Of a stretch of 22,910 nucleotides of DNA, positions 7,901 through 14,807 are shown in pieces (within the stretch, counting starts at the first letter, position 1; each line of letters starts with the position of its first letter). The translations under genes were made by a program, and so were the position numbers. The stretch covers positions 1 to 22,910 of IMG/VR virus record IMGVR_UViG_3300020189_000071. The stretch is one strand, 5' to 3'. Source of the stretch: a virus. Under the pieces are notes generated by a model. It saw nothing but the letters and a program-made list of their open reading frames with translations, was not told the DNA's origin and searched no databases.

Positions 7901-9528
7901 TGGCGAACAAGGCCCGGCATCTGGGGCTCGATCCTTCCAGCCCCGAGGCCCTGATGGCCTACAACGCCGGTTCCAATAAAGAAAGATACGCTCGCGAAGT
8001 CATGGCCAAAGCCGGTCGTTATGATCCGACTGTCGACGCCAAGTACGCCAATTTCACCTACACGCCTGCCGCAAGAGCGGTTGAAAGTGCCAAAAACCTC
8101 AATCGTCCGTCTAAGGGCCTGCCCGGCGATGACCGCTACCGCTTCAGTAAGGAGCCCGGCCAGTTCGTAAAGGACACCCCGCGATCTGCCCCGTGGAGTT
8201 ACTTTGGCAAGGGCCTGCTCGGCAAATTGGGTGTCAGCCCCGATACGGCGTCAGCTCTGACATCCGAGAAATTTATTGTACCCCTCATTGGAGGTATTGG
8301 ATCGATGCTGGCCTCGAGACGTCCCACCCTTGGCGGAGCGCTCGGTGAGGGCGCTATCGGCGGTCTAAGCGCCTACACCGCCCTGCGTAAGCAGGAAGCC
8401 GAGGAGGAGAAGGCTAAGGGTCCTGCGACTGTTCAGGCAGAGACGGCTCGCAGCATCGCTATCGGTAACGTGCAGAAGAGCGTTCAGGTAATTGGTACGA
8501 CCCGGATCGTGTGGCTCGCTAACGGAACGCCGATGCGCTACGGAGAGTACATGGATTTGGTTGAAAGTGGCAAAGCTCCCAAGCTCTTGGGCAGTGTACC
8601 CACGGGGCCTGAAGCAAAAAAGAAATTAGAAGAAGCCGGTCTACCGACCGAAGACGCTGCAGTTTCTCCAAAAACACTTGCTACAGGGAAGACGCCTACT
8701 GAAAAGAAGCCTGCCGTAGGGAAGACGCCTACTGAAAAGAAGCCTGCCGTAGGGAAGACGCCTGTTGCGTCACCGTTTATTGACAATAAAACAATTGCCG
8801 TCGCTAAAGAAGATCGTAAGATCGTCGACAACGCTGGTGAAGCAGGCGCAATAGCCACGGACGCCGCAAAAAGATATTCGACAGCAGTCAAGTCTTCCGC
8901 GCAGGCGGCAAGAGATAGCGCCCGTTATATGGGCGATCTAGCCGAGAACCTTGCCAAAGCAGCTAAGGGTAAGGGCTTAAACGAAACGGGATTTGGTTTC
9001 AATGGGCGAGCCGAAGTTGTCAGTGCCTTGAATACGCTTGCTCGTAGTTTTGGACTTGGTCCAAATGTGTTTGGCAAAGCTGATAAAATTAAACAAATAA
9101 ATGAAAAAATATCTGCTCTTCAGGCTGCCGCCAGTGCCAAGGGGGCGGGGCAAGAAAGTTACGCGGCGCTTGATCTTTTGAAGAAAGCGATTGCGCAACC
9201 GAGCATGGACCCGCAGGCTTTTGCGAAGCTATCTGCCGATCTAATGGTGCAGACGCAGAGGGCGATAGATCGTGCAAACCACCTCGACGCATATATCAGC
9301 GCAGTAAAAGGGGCGACGGGCCACCTTGCGTCAAAGGATTTTGAGCGCTTGCGCCCATCTTCCCTGTACACCAAGGAAGTGGATGCCATATCAAAAATTA
9401 TATTACTAAGACCGCAACTTCTATTCGACATCCGACGCCGAAAATATACTCCTAAGCAAATAGACGACGGATTAAAAAAGATTTTTGGGTTATCCAACAT
9501 GAGCAGATATTTCATCGGAGAACAATAA
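4909..9528 (+). CDS. Giant virion protein with two S74 chaperone-like segments and a lytic transglycosylase domain
   Basis: A 1539-aa protein. The ATG at 4909 is preceded by GGAG at seven bases. In order: a Gln/Ala-rich helical N-terminus (about 1-270); a Peptidase_S74 (intramolecular chaperone) segment starting at Ser275 (SDERLKEN...) and ending near VDYKKAT; Gly-rich linkers; an Ala/Gly-rich hydrophobic stretch (about 730-818); a second, diverged S74-like segment from Ser821 (SDPRSKHD...) also ending in DYKKAT; a soluble lytic transglycosylase domain with Glu945 in QESSFNP, GLTQILPSTA (about 960-969) and AYNAG (1017-1021); a linker with a 33-bp tandem repeat; and a charged helical C-terminus. 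Transglycosylases cut murein glycan strands, so this protein probably opens the host wall during DNA ejection. S74 domains normally trimerise and self-cleave before their Ser. Whether either copy is active here is unknown. The stop overlaps the next ATG as TAATG. Confidence 0.85.
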   Translation: MGGGKTQTTTQQVQIPPEVLARYNAVNARAEAVAEQPFQAYSQDPNAFVAPLTATQQAGIYNVNQAAGAAQPYYQAGTNLTMGGAQNVGPLTQQQIQYYQNPYTQAVADPTIAALRQQQGEQTQGAIGNAIKSGAFGGDRAGIQMANLARQQGLGMAQAVNPIYQQAYQNALNAAVGQQNVVAQDLQRQLAAGQQLGGLGTGAQQAALSGAQAQLAAGTTEQQTQQAGLQALYNQFQQQRAYPFQLAQFLGNIAMGTGSLSGSTTTTTQPAGFFSDERLKENMRPVGETKDGQTIYSFNYKGDPRTQIGLSAQEVAEKHPEAVNKAKVPGLGGAEALTVDYKKATSDAAEKAVGGGLQGERIAPRPPMSAPMSLGSLNLTPIANPFQTQPPGGLGGAAPAMLTGNIPIQPFAGEINRAPPTEGVSLGTREGWQAELASLYNGRPFESGEQYANMRRQQLMNKLAGIDAQPMVITPPAPPVVVDNWNYDDNWARGGYVDEPGYYGAGGRPERARGGMSDSTWKAIVEAVGRNINIGSQSYAGASGTPGGGGGGGGYAAMGTKNPLAVAKLATASRLPSRGPSGLAQAASIGQQVASIAKDVYGGYKKITEKNDDKKPNGAKTKANYGGRIGYQGKGFVEGEMPYSDEEDNNSDFFRRDKGIKPVNAGSSDLTAALNDVNKGLASTPRGDPKKPPSSAPRPSGGGVNQLMNVVKTGKSLVDTASKAGSGLSSVLGGAGAEMAAGSGLGAAGAETVAGGLGALGAEMAAGTGAGLGMLGAEAVGAGAAGAAGALGAEAALGAVAAPALAEGGKAALAGLLALLSDPRSKHDDEVAGHLFNGQPVHTFKYNGDNKTRMGLMTTESDRRAVHNLGGLEMLDYKKATDVAAGLAPRQAAQRGGPFVDPDMPAIGAVETALNVPRQYQPIIAKVSEKTGVPANIIAALMSQESSFNPKAVGRSGEIGLTQILPSTARDPGYGMKGVDPESLRDPQANILFGANYLANKARHLGLDPSSPEALMAYNAGSNKERYAREVMAKAGRYDPTVDAKYANFTYTPAARAVESAKNLNRPSKGLPGDDRYRFSKEPGQFVKDTPRSAPWSYFGKGLLGKLGVSPDTASALTSEKFIVPLIGGIGSMLASRRPTLGGALGEGAIGGLSAYTALRKQEAEEEKAKGPATVQAETARSIAIGNVQKSVQVIGTTRIVWLANGTPMRYGEYMDLVESGKAPKLLGSVPTGPEAKKKLEEAGLPTEDAAVSPKTLATGKTPTEKKPAVGKTPTEKKPAVGKTPVASPFIDNKTIAVAKEDRKIVDNAGEAGAIATDAAKRYSTAVKSSAQAARDSARYMGDLAENLAKAAKGKGLNETGFGFNGRAEVVSALNTLARSFGLGPNVFGKADKIKQINEKISALQAAASAKGAGQESYAALDLLKKAIAQPSMDPQAFAKLSADLMVQTQRAIDRANHLDAYISAVKGATGHLASKDFERLRPSSLYTKEVDAISKIILLRPQLLFDIRRRKYTPKQIDDGLKKIFGLSNMSRYFIGEQ
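8685..8763 (+). repeat. 33-bp in-frame tandem repeat in the giant virion gene
   Basis: Two complete 33-base units (8685-8717 and 8718-8750) and a 13-base partial third copy (8751-8763) begin with AGGGAAGACGCCT. They encode an 11-residue unit, GKTPTEKKPAV, in a Lys/Pro-rich linker. The copies are essentially identical at DNA level, which points to a recent slippage or unequal-exchange expansion of a flexible spacer between the wall-cutting half and the helical C-terminus. Confidence 0.9.
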
Positions 9529-11900
9529 TGGACGAAGAAAATCCTCTCCTGAAAGATCATTTTTTCCATCTAGCCCCCGCGCAACCAAAAAGCACGGAAC
9601 CGGAAGTTCTTCCGCTCGATATACGTTTGAAAGGTATAAATAAGCCACTTCCTCCGGGCCCTACGCTTCGGGAAACGGCTTTAGATGTTGCGAAATCCGT
9701 ATTGTCGGAAGGTGCAAAAGGCGCTGCTGCTACAGTAGTGGGTGGCCCCGGTTCTGTTGAGACATTCATCGCTAAAGACATCCCGGAAGCTCTTCGTTCC
9801 GGCGCGTTGTGGACGGCCAAGAAGCTCGACATAATCTCTCCTAAAGAGCAAGAGGAATACGGTCGGAAGCCGCTTCCGTGGGTGGGCGATCAGACTAAAA
9901 TGCAGAAGAAGGGGTATTCTTCCCCCATCCTGCACTTGCCCACATACAAGGGTGTCGAGAAAACTTTCAAACAGACAATGAAGGCCGCTGGCGCTCCGGA
10001 AGCGCTCACCTATGAGCCGCAGACGACGCCCGGTAAGATTGTTGGTAAGGGCGCTGAGTTTGCCGCACAAGGGTTGCCGGGAGCACTGCGCACCTTACCG
10101 GGCAGGCTTATAACCGGAGGTGGCGCAGGCGTAGGCTCTGAGCTTTTGGCGCTCTCTTCTGAAGACAAGGGGAGCGAAGAAATTAGTCGCCTTACGGGCG
10201 CATTGGCTGGCGGCATTGGATCTGGCCTCGCAGCGAGTGCCGTTGGGCGTTTGTTTGGCGGTCTGCGCGGGATGGTTGTGCCTAAAGGCGTAAGCAATAG
10301 ACGCATAGCCGCCGCTCTTGCTGAAGATATTCGTCGTGGCCAGACAAACATGACGATGGATCAATTACAGGAAGCAATGCGCACGGGTGCGCCTCTTAGC
10401 ATTGCTGATATGGCCGGTCCGCAAACGCGCAAGCTCCTTGGGAGCATGGCGGAGCGCACACCTGTTGCGTCTGAGGCTGCGACATCTTTCAATCAGCAGT
10501 TGCAGCAGCGGGTGAAGGAGAGCGGGGAACGTCTCAAAGGAAACATTGACAATATTTTTGGTGGACCAATTGATGCTGCGCGTGCGCAAGAGCTGGCGCA
10601 GCAGTCCGGAAAAATTATCCGCGATCAAGTCTACAGCATAACGCGATCTAATCCTCTTGCCCAATCCATGCCGCAAAATAAATTTTCTTCCCTACTAAGC
10701 AGGCCAATTGTTCAGCAGGCAATGAAAAGGGCGGAAGAAACAGCAAAGAACAACCCTAGCTTTAATATCCGTGTACCCTCCGTTACTCCGGGCAAAGCCG
10801 CTGTTCCCCCACAGACAACAGGGACAACGTCTGGTGTAGTTACTACGCCCGGACAAAAAGCCGTTCCTCCAAGGGTTACAAACGGAAACTTGTCTTATTG
10901 GCATCAGGTGCAGCGGGAACTTCGAGACATTGGAGAAGTTGCGAAGGGGCAACGAGACAACACGCTTGCGTCTTCTGCTCAAAATGCGCGAGATCAGATA
11001 CTCAAGACACTCGATACTGTTCCCGGCTATAGGAACGCCCGCGGCGTTGCCTTTGAAACATTCAATGCGGCTGACGCCCCGGAGGCAGGCTATAAGTTCT
11101 TTGGAAACATGAACAGCTTCAAGCGCAAAGAAATTGCCGATGCGTTTAGAACAATGACACCAGAGCAGCGAGAATTGTTTGCCACGGGGTTTGCCCAGCG
11201 CTTGTCTGAAACGGCGGCTAAAGGCGAGTCGGGTATAAACTCTTTGGCAAAGTCATTCAACAATCCTGATTTCCGTAGCCGGGCGCTGATGGTTCTTGGA
11301 CCTCAGAGATATTCCGCAATACAGGGTCAAGTTCTATCAGAACAACTCCTGTCTAAAGTTAAGCAATTACAATTTATTGCAGAAAAAGGCGGAATGAAAG
11401 AATTTGCCGAAAAGCTGGCCCCGCCCGCAATTGTTGGAGCTGTTGGTGGGGCAGCTATGGAGGCGGCTTTTCTTGGCGGCCAGTTTTCTGTTGAATTGGC
11501 GATTAAAGCCGCTATAGGGGCAGGTATTGGATCCGCAGGCAAGATTGCGTTAGATGCGACTGAGAGACGTATTGCCAACAAACTGCTGCCTTTGGCGACA
11601 TCCACCGACCCACGAGACATACAGCGACTAGGAGACCTTGCTCGGCAGAACAGTGCCGTCGGGCGCTTGTTCAATAAAATGAGCACAATTCTAAGTAACA
11701 CTGTGACAGCTTACGGGCAGGGAACTCCAACAACTGAACGCCCCGGTCGAGCCACTGGCGGATCGGTCAAGGGTGCGGTAAACTTGCGGGCACTCGCTAA
11801 CGCGGCCCGGAAGCAGGTCACGCAGAGCACCGAGGAATTTCTCAAGGAAAGCGACGATCAGGTCGCCAAGGCCCTTGATATAGCGAACCAGCATATTTGA
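9528..11900 (+). CDS. Internal virion / DNA-ejection-type protein
   Basis: A 790-aa protein whose ATG lies in the TAATG junction with the giant gene, implying coupled translation. It is mostly helical and Ala/Gly/Gln-rich. Two hydrophobic Gly/Ala-rich segments stand out: about residues 218-250 (LTGALAGGIGSGLAASAVG) and about 625-680 (IVGAVGGAAMEAAFLGG... AIKAAIGAGIGSAG). Both look able to enter a membrane. Long amphipathic stretches and a basic C-terminal RATGGSVKG motif also occur. Size, order and composition match ejected inner-core proteins of podoviruses, which form a channel across the host envelope (functional analogues of T7 gp15/gp16), but I see no specific homology motif, so the role is inferred from context. 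No catalytic motif was found. Confidence 0.68.
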   Translation: MDEENPLLKDHFFHLAPAQPKSTEPEVLPLDIRLKGINKPLPPGPTLRETALDVAKSVLSEGAKGAAATVVGGPGSVETFIAKDIPEALRSGALWTAKKLDIISPKEQEEYGRKPLPWVGDQTKMQKKGYSSPILHLPTYKGVEKTFKQTMKAAGAPEALTYEPQTTPGKIVGKGAEFAAQGLPGALRTLPGRLITGGGAGVGSELLALSSEDKGSEEISRLTGALAGGIGSGLAASAVGRLFGGLRGMVVPKGVSNRRIAAALAEDIRRGQTNMTMDQLQEAMRTGAPLSIADMAGPQTRKLLGSMAERTPVASEAATSFNQQLQQRVKESGERLKGNIDNIFGGPIDAARAQELAQQSGKIIRDQVYSITRSNPLAQSMPQNKFSSLLSRPIVQQAMKRAEETAKNNPSFNIRVPSVTPGKAAVPPQTTGTTSGVVTTPGQKAVPPRVTNGNLSYWHQVQRELRDIGEVAKGQRDNTLASSAQNARDQILKTLDTVPGYRNARGVAFETFNAADAPEAGYKFFGNMNSFKRKEIADAFRTMTPEQRELFATGFAQRLSETAAKGESGINSLAKSFNNPDFRSRALMVLGPQRYSAIQGQVLSEQLLSKVKQLQFIAEKGGMKEFAEKLAPPAIVGAVGGAAMEAAFLGGQFSVELAIKAAIGAGIGSAGKIALDATERRIANKLLPLATSTDPRDIQRLGDLARQNSAVGRLFNKMSTILSNTVTAYGQGTPTTERPGRATGGSVKGAVNLRALANAARKQVTQSTEEFLKESDDQVAKALDIANQHI

Positions 11901-11910
11901 GGATCAATCG

Positions 11911-12774
11911 ATGGCGTCGTCATACACAACAAATAAGTCTCTAGAAAAACCGGCCAACGGCGACTACGTCGACACTTGGAACGTGCCGGTAAATGGTGAC
12001 TTGGATATTCTCGATAAAGCCCTCGGTGGCGTACTTAGTCTAAACGCCACAAGTGGATCTGCGACGCTTACTTCAAGTCAGTATCAAAATCTTATCTTCG
12101 ATATTTCTGGGGCCATTTCGGCGAGCGTTACATATACCATCCCGTCCGGCATAGGCGGCGTATGGATCGTTCGAAACACGACGACAGACGCTTCTGGGGG
12201 ACCGTGGTCAGTAATAATTGCGTCTGCTGGGGGCGGTACATCTGCTACCATTACGAGATCGCAAAACGTCGTAATATTTTCTGACGGGACAAACATCCGG
12301 GCCACGACGACTATCGCTGGATCAGACACGCAACTTATCTTCAACTCTGGCAATGTACTCACCGGATCAGCAAACTTGACGTGGGACGGCTCTACGCTTG
12401 ACGTGACGGGGGCAGTCACTGCTTCAGGAAACGTAACCGCGGATGTTGTAAATGATGCTCTGGGAGACGTTCGCGATATACCGGCCAATTCGAAGAGCAG
12501 TGCGTATACTCTAGTCGCCAGCGACGCTGGTAAATACATAAGCATTACTACCGGAGGAGTTACCGTTCCCTCTGGTGTGTTTTCTGCTGGTCAAGCCGTT
12601 GGAATATACAATAACAGCGGCTCGTCTCAGACTATCACACAGGGGACTAGCGTAACTCTTCGTAAAGTCGGAACCGCTACAACCGGAAACCGGACACTGG
12701 CCCAGTATGGACTTTGCTCGGTATTGTGCGTTGGTACCAACTTGTTTGTCATAACGGGTGGCGGCCTTACATAA
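11911..12774 (+). CDS. Tail fibre protein
   Basis: A 287-aa protein, ATG preceded by GAGG (seven-base spacing). The N-terminus, SSYTTNKSLEKPANGDYVDTWN followed by NGDLDILDKALGG, is a widespread adaptor motif that starts many phage tail-fibre proteins and is thought to attach the fibre to the virion. The middle is a repetitive beta-rich shaft, including a DGSTLDVTGAVTASGNV-type segment. The C-terminal 90 residues (ISITTGGVTVPSGVF..., IYNNSGSSQTITQG, TTGNRTLAQYGLCSVLCVG) match the distal domain common to these fibres. It probably contributes to host recognition. The stop overlaps the next start as TAATG (12772-12776), tying it to the glycine-rich protein. Confidence 0.82.
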   Translation: MASSYTTNKSLEKPANGDYVDTWNVPVNGDLDILDKALGGVLSLNATSGSATLTSSQYQNLIFDISGAISASVTYTIPSGIGGVWIVRNTTTDASGGPWSVIIASAGGGTSATITRSQNVVIFSDGTNIRATTTIAGSDTQLIFNSGNVLTGSANLTWDGSTLDVTGAVTASGNVTADVVNDALGDVRDIPANSKSSAYTLVASDAGKYISITTGGVTVPSGVFSAGQAVGIYNNSGSSQTITQGTSVTLRKVGTATTGNRTLAQYGLCSVLCVGTNLFVITGGGLT

Positions 12775-13490
12775 TGACATCAATTATATGGCTCGGCTTT
12801 ACTGACATACAGGCTCCGCCGGGCACTCTAATAGATACGCAAGAGTTTACCTCCACTGGATCCGGGACTTGGACAAAGCCGAGTGGTGCCTCCTATGCTG
12901 AAATAGAAATATGGGGCGCGGGAGGCGGAGGGGGTAATGGATACAACGGCGGCGAAGCTTCTCAAGGGGGGCAGGGCGGAGCTTACAAAAAATATACTGT
13001 CCAGTTTTCAGAATTGAGTTCTACGCAAAACGTTTTTGTTGGAACGGGCGGCACTAGCGCCCCGCATGATGGAACAGCCGGAGCTGCCGGAGGTTTCTCT
13101 TGGTTTGGCGAGACATTTTGGGCTATCGGTGGTTACGGTGGAGCCGGTCAATTTCAGGCAGCGCAAGCTGCAACGTCATACACGCCGACGGGGTCTATTA
13201 GCGGAACATTAGACACCGAAGAAACGGGCGGGGCTGGTGGAACGAATGGCGGCGCTGGCTCTGATACCACTTACGCCGGTGCTGGCGGCGGGGGCGGCTC
13301 AAACTATTACAGCTACGGTCTGGGTGGTACATCCACTAATGGGGGCGATGGTGGAGACGGAGGCGGATGGTACAACCCGACCTACGGCCAGTCGGGCGTA
13401 CAGCCCGGAGGCGGCGCTGGAGGCCAGTCGAACACTTCGCCATTAACAACCGGCGGAAACGGAAAGATCATAGTTAAATCTTACGCATAA
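12774..13490 (+). CDS. Glycine-rich tail-tip / receptor-binding protein
   Basis: A 238-aa protein. I place the start at the ATG at 12774, which overlaps the tail-fibre stop, and not at an in-frame ATG 60 bases earlier inside the fibre gene. After an N-terminal segment (TQEFTSTGSGTWTKPSGASYAEIEIWGAGGGGG), the chain is dominated by Gly runs (GGGGGNGYNGG, GAGGGGGSNYYSYGLGG, GGDGGDGGGW). Such Gly-rich domains form layered polyglycine-helix sandwiches in some phage adhesins, for example the gp38 tip adhesins of Salmonella phage S16-type viruses, and display variable loops that bind the host. The gene is last in the rightward block, and its stop codon abuts the leftward terminator hairpin. The adhesin role is inferred. 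Confidence 0.75.
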   Translation: MTSIIWLGFTDIQAPPGTLIDTQEFTSTGSGTWTKPSGASYAEIEIWGAGGGGGNGYNGGEASQGGQGGAYKKYTVQFSELSSTQNVFVGTGGTSAPHDGTAGAAGGFSWFGETFWAIGGYGGAGQFQAAQAATSYTPTGSISGTLDTEETGGAGGTNGGAGSDTTYAGAGGGGGSNYYSYGLGGTSTNGGDGGDGGGWYNPTYGQSGVQPGGGAGGQSNTSPLTTGGNGKIIVKSYA

Positions 13491-13520
13491 AAAACCCCCG
13501 ACCGAAGACGAGGCCGGGGG
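13489..13520 (-). terminator. Intrinsic terminator of the leftward transcript
   Basis: CCCCCGACC (13495-13503) pairs with GGCCGGGGG (13512-13520), with one A/C mismatch and an 8-base loop. Read leftward, the hairpin is followed directly by six T residues (the A-run at 13489-13494), a textbook Rho-independent terminator for the replication/lysis operon. Read rightward, no T-tract follows, so it is one-sided. The T-tract overlaps the last bases of the glycine-rich gene's stop codon. Confidence 0.82.
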
Positions 13521-13521
13521 C

Positions 13522-13560
13522 AAGTCAGTTTCGGGAACAAACATCGGAACAAAAGTCAGT
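13522..13560. repeat. Short direct repeats in the convergent intergenic region
   Basis: AAGTCAGT occurs at 13522-13529 and 13553-13560, enclosing GGAACAAA at 13534-13541 and 13546-13553. These lie between the terminator and the second hairpin in the 125-base spacer separating the two convergent gene blocks. No gene or promoter is visible here, and the repeats have no obvious assigned role. Confidence 0.5.
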
Positions 13561-13578
13561 AACTGGCCTCAGTCCACC

Positions 13579-13598
13579 TGTTGGCACTATTGCCAACA
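13579..13598 (+). terminator. Perfect hairpin, possible terminator for the virion block
   Basis: TGTTGGCA, CTAT, TGCCAACA form a perfect 8-bp stem with a 4-base loop, about 90 bases past the end of the last rightward gene. The sequence after it (AGATTGCGCATGTTT) is not a clean T-tract, so termination efficiency is uncertain. It may equally protect the 3' end of the rightward mRNA. Confidence 0.45.
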
Positions 13599-13615
13599 AG
13601 ATTGCGCATGTTTAT

Positions 13616-14077
13616 TCAGTCGCGCAATTCTTCAAGATCATCTAAACGTTTTTGATGAACTCGTATCCCGTGCAAAACTGTAGTGTGATCTCTTTTACCA
13701 AACAACCGTCCGATTTGCGGTAAAGAAAAAGTTGGTCGTCTATTTCTGATCTCCCACATTGCTTCTTGCCGCGCTATAACAAAACGCTTTGTGCGAGAGG
13801 GTCCACGCAAATCAGAAACCCGGACACCGTGTTTTATAGCTACTTCATACATAATTTTCTGCACTTCGTTCAAGTGCTTTGGTGGCTCAAGCGAAATAAC
13901 CGGAGTTTCTTCGCTTTGCTCTGTCTCTGCCGCTCTTTTCTGCTCAGGCGGCGGCAATTTTTTGATTGGAAGTACGATGACTCCATTCCTTATTGCCGCC
14001 TCTTTGGAGGTTGTTTCAATGCGTTGGCGGACATTCTTGTAGTGCTGATAGAGAGCTTCCGGCGTGTCAAATTCCAT
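13616..14077 (-). CDS. Stand-alone DnaA domain IV (DnaA-box-binding) protein
   Basis: A 153-aa protein; ATG at 14077 preceded by GGAGAA. Residues about 70-146 match the C-terminal DNA-binding domain of the replication initiator DnaA: a GVRVSDLRG helix, SRTKRFVIARQEAMWEIR, and the signature SLPQIGRLFGKRDHTTVLHGIR. The residues that read the DnaA box in E. coli DnaA (Asp433, His434, Thr435, Thr436, His439) correspond to Asp130, His131, Thr132, Thr133 and His136. The AAA+ ATPase domain and domains I-II are absent and replaced by a 70-residue charged N-terminus. It should bind DnaA boxes without ATP-driven unwinding, so it could mark a phage origin, recruit replication factors, or compete with host DnaA. 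It is the last gene of the leftward operon, directly after a small membrane-protein gene. Confidence 0.85.
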   Translation of the reverse strand: MEFDTPEALYQHYKNVRQRIETTSKEAAIRNGVIVLPIKKLPPPEQKRAAETEQSEETPVISLEPPKHLNEVQKIMYEVAIKHGVRVSDLRGPSRTKRFVIARQEAMWEIRNRRPTFSLPQIGRLFGKRDHTTVLHGIRVHQKRLDDLEELRD

Positions 14078-14078
14078 T

Positions 14079-14210
14079 TTACTTTCTCCATTCTTGAATT
14101 TTTTCTTCGATGGCCAAGACCATCACCAACGTGAAGAAGCCGCAACCGACAACAGTTAGGACGGAAATTGCGGTGGCGCTGATAAGCGCCAATCCAAACA
14201 AGTATTCCAT
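14079..14210 (-). CDS. Small single-span membrane protein (43 aa), holin candidate
   Basis: A short gene: ATG at 14210 with a strong AGGAGGGG Shine-Dalgarno a few bases upstream, TAA at 14079-14081. It fills the space between the transglycosylase stop (14220) and the DnaA-domain start (14077) almost exactly. The protein is a hydrophobic stretch of about 33 residues (MEYLFGLALISATAISVLTVV, then GCGFFTLVMVLAI) followed by a charged tail, EEKIQEWRK. It probably crosses the inner membrane once with the tail in the cytoplasm. Its position beside an exported murein-cutting enzyme suggests a lysis role such as a holin-like pore. A VVGC sequence could be read as a lipobox, but the hydrophobic stretch continues beyond it and no N-terminal basic residues precede it, so a lipoprotein is less likely. 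The function is inferred. Confidence 0.65.
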   Translation of the reverse strand: MEYLFGLALISATAISVLTVVGCGFFTLVMVLAIEEKIQEWRK

Positions 14211-14219
14211 TATCCCCTC

Positions 14220-14807
14220 CTAGTCCCAATAGCCGGGAGCCCTTCTAACCATAGCGACATATATACGCTTGTAACGCTGCGCTTTACGACGCAATCTTAT
14301 GGCCCAGCCTCTAGGCCCCGCAACGTGGCACGCAGACATTTCAGCTTCAGTCCTGACTCCACTGCGAATACACATTCGCATGTGAGCAATACCGGCGGCT
14401 ATGCCGTAGGCCGCCTCATTCAGCCTGCGTGGATTAAAGCCTAGAGCGCGAGCAGACCTTGGCATAACTTGCATTACACCCCTCGCCCTCCCGTGTCGTG
14501 TGCGCGGCCCAACAGCCCTCGGATTAAACCTGCTCTCAACATAAGCTATCTTAACGGCAGATCGTACCCACCGCCTGCCTAATTTGGCTCTTGCTTGACG
14601 CGCCACCATGCGCCTCACAAGCCTCTTACGTTTTGAAACGCTGCGAATACGGGAGATGTTATCTCCATAAGAAAAAATGGCGGGGGCCTTTAATCCTTTG
14701 CTCCAATAGAGCTTATCCTTGCGGAAAAAGTCTGCCGCGCTTTCTTCTTGGGCTATTGCGGGAGTGGCTATTGCAATAGATGCTGCGAGGGCCAAGGTGA
14801 CTTTCAT
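14220..14807 (-). CDS. Sec-exported lytic transglycosylase (SLT family), probable endolysin
   Basis: A 195-aa protein whose ATG at 14807 overlaps the upstream stop as ATGA. The first 20 residues are a classical signal peptide: a Lys, a hydrophobic core (LALAASIAIAT) and an AIA|QE cleavage site. The mature chain is strongly basic. Residues about 75-135 carry the SLT core: Glu91 in AYVESRFNPRAVG is the expected catalytic acid, followed by GVMQVMPRSARALGFNPRRL. It should cleave the MurNAc-GlcNAc bond in the periplasm after host Sec export. The adjacent 43-aa membrane protein supports a lysis cassette. An alternative is a wall-remodelling role early in infection, since it sits in the replication operon and is presumably expressed with it. 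Confidence 0.82.
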   Translation of the reverse strand: MKVTLALAASIAIATPAIAQEESAADFFRKDKLYWSKGLKAPAIFSYGDNISRIRSVSKRKRLVRRMVARQARAKLGRRWVRSAVKIAYVESRFNPRAVGPRTRHGRARGVMQVMPRSARALGFNPRRLNEAAYGIAAGIAHMRMCIRSGVRTEAEMSACHVAGPRGWAIRLRRKAQRYKRIYVAMVRRAPGYWD

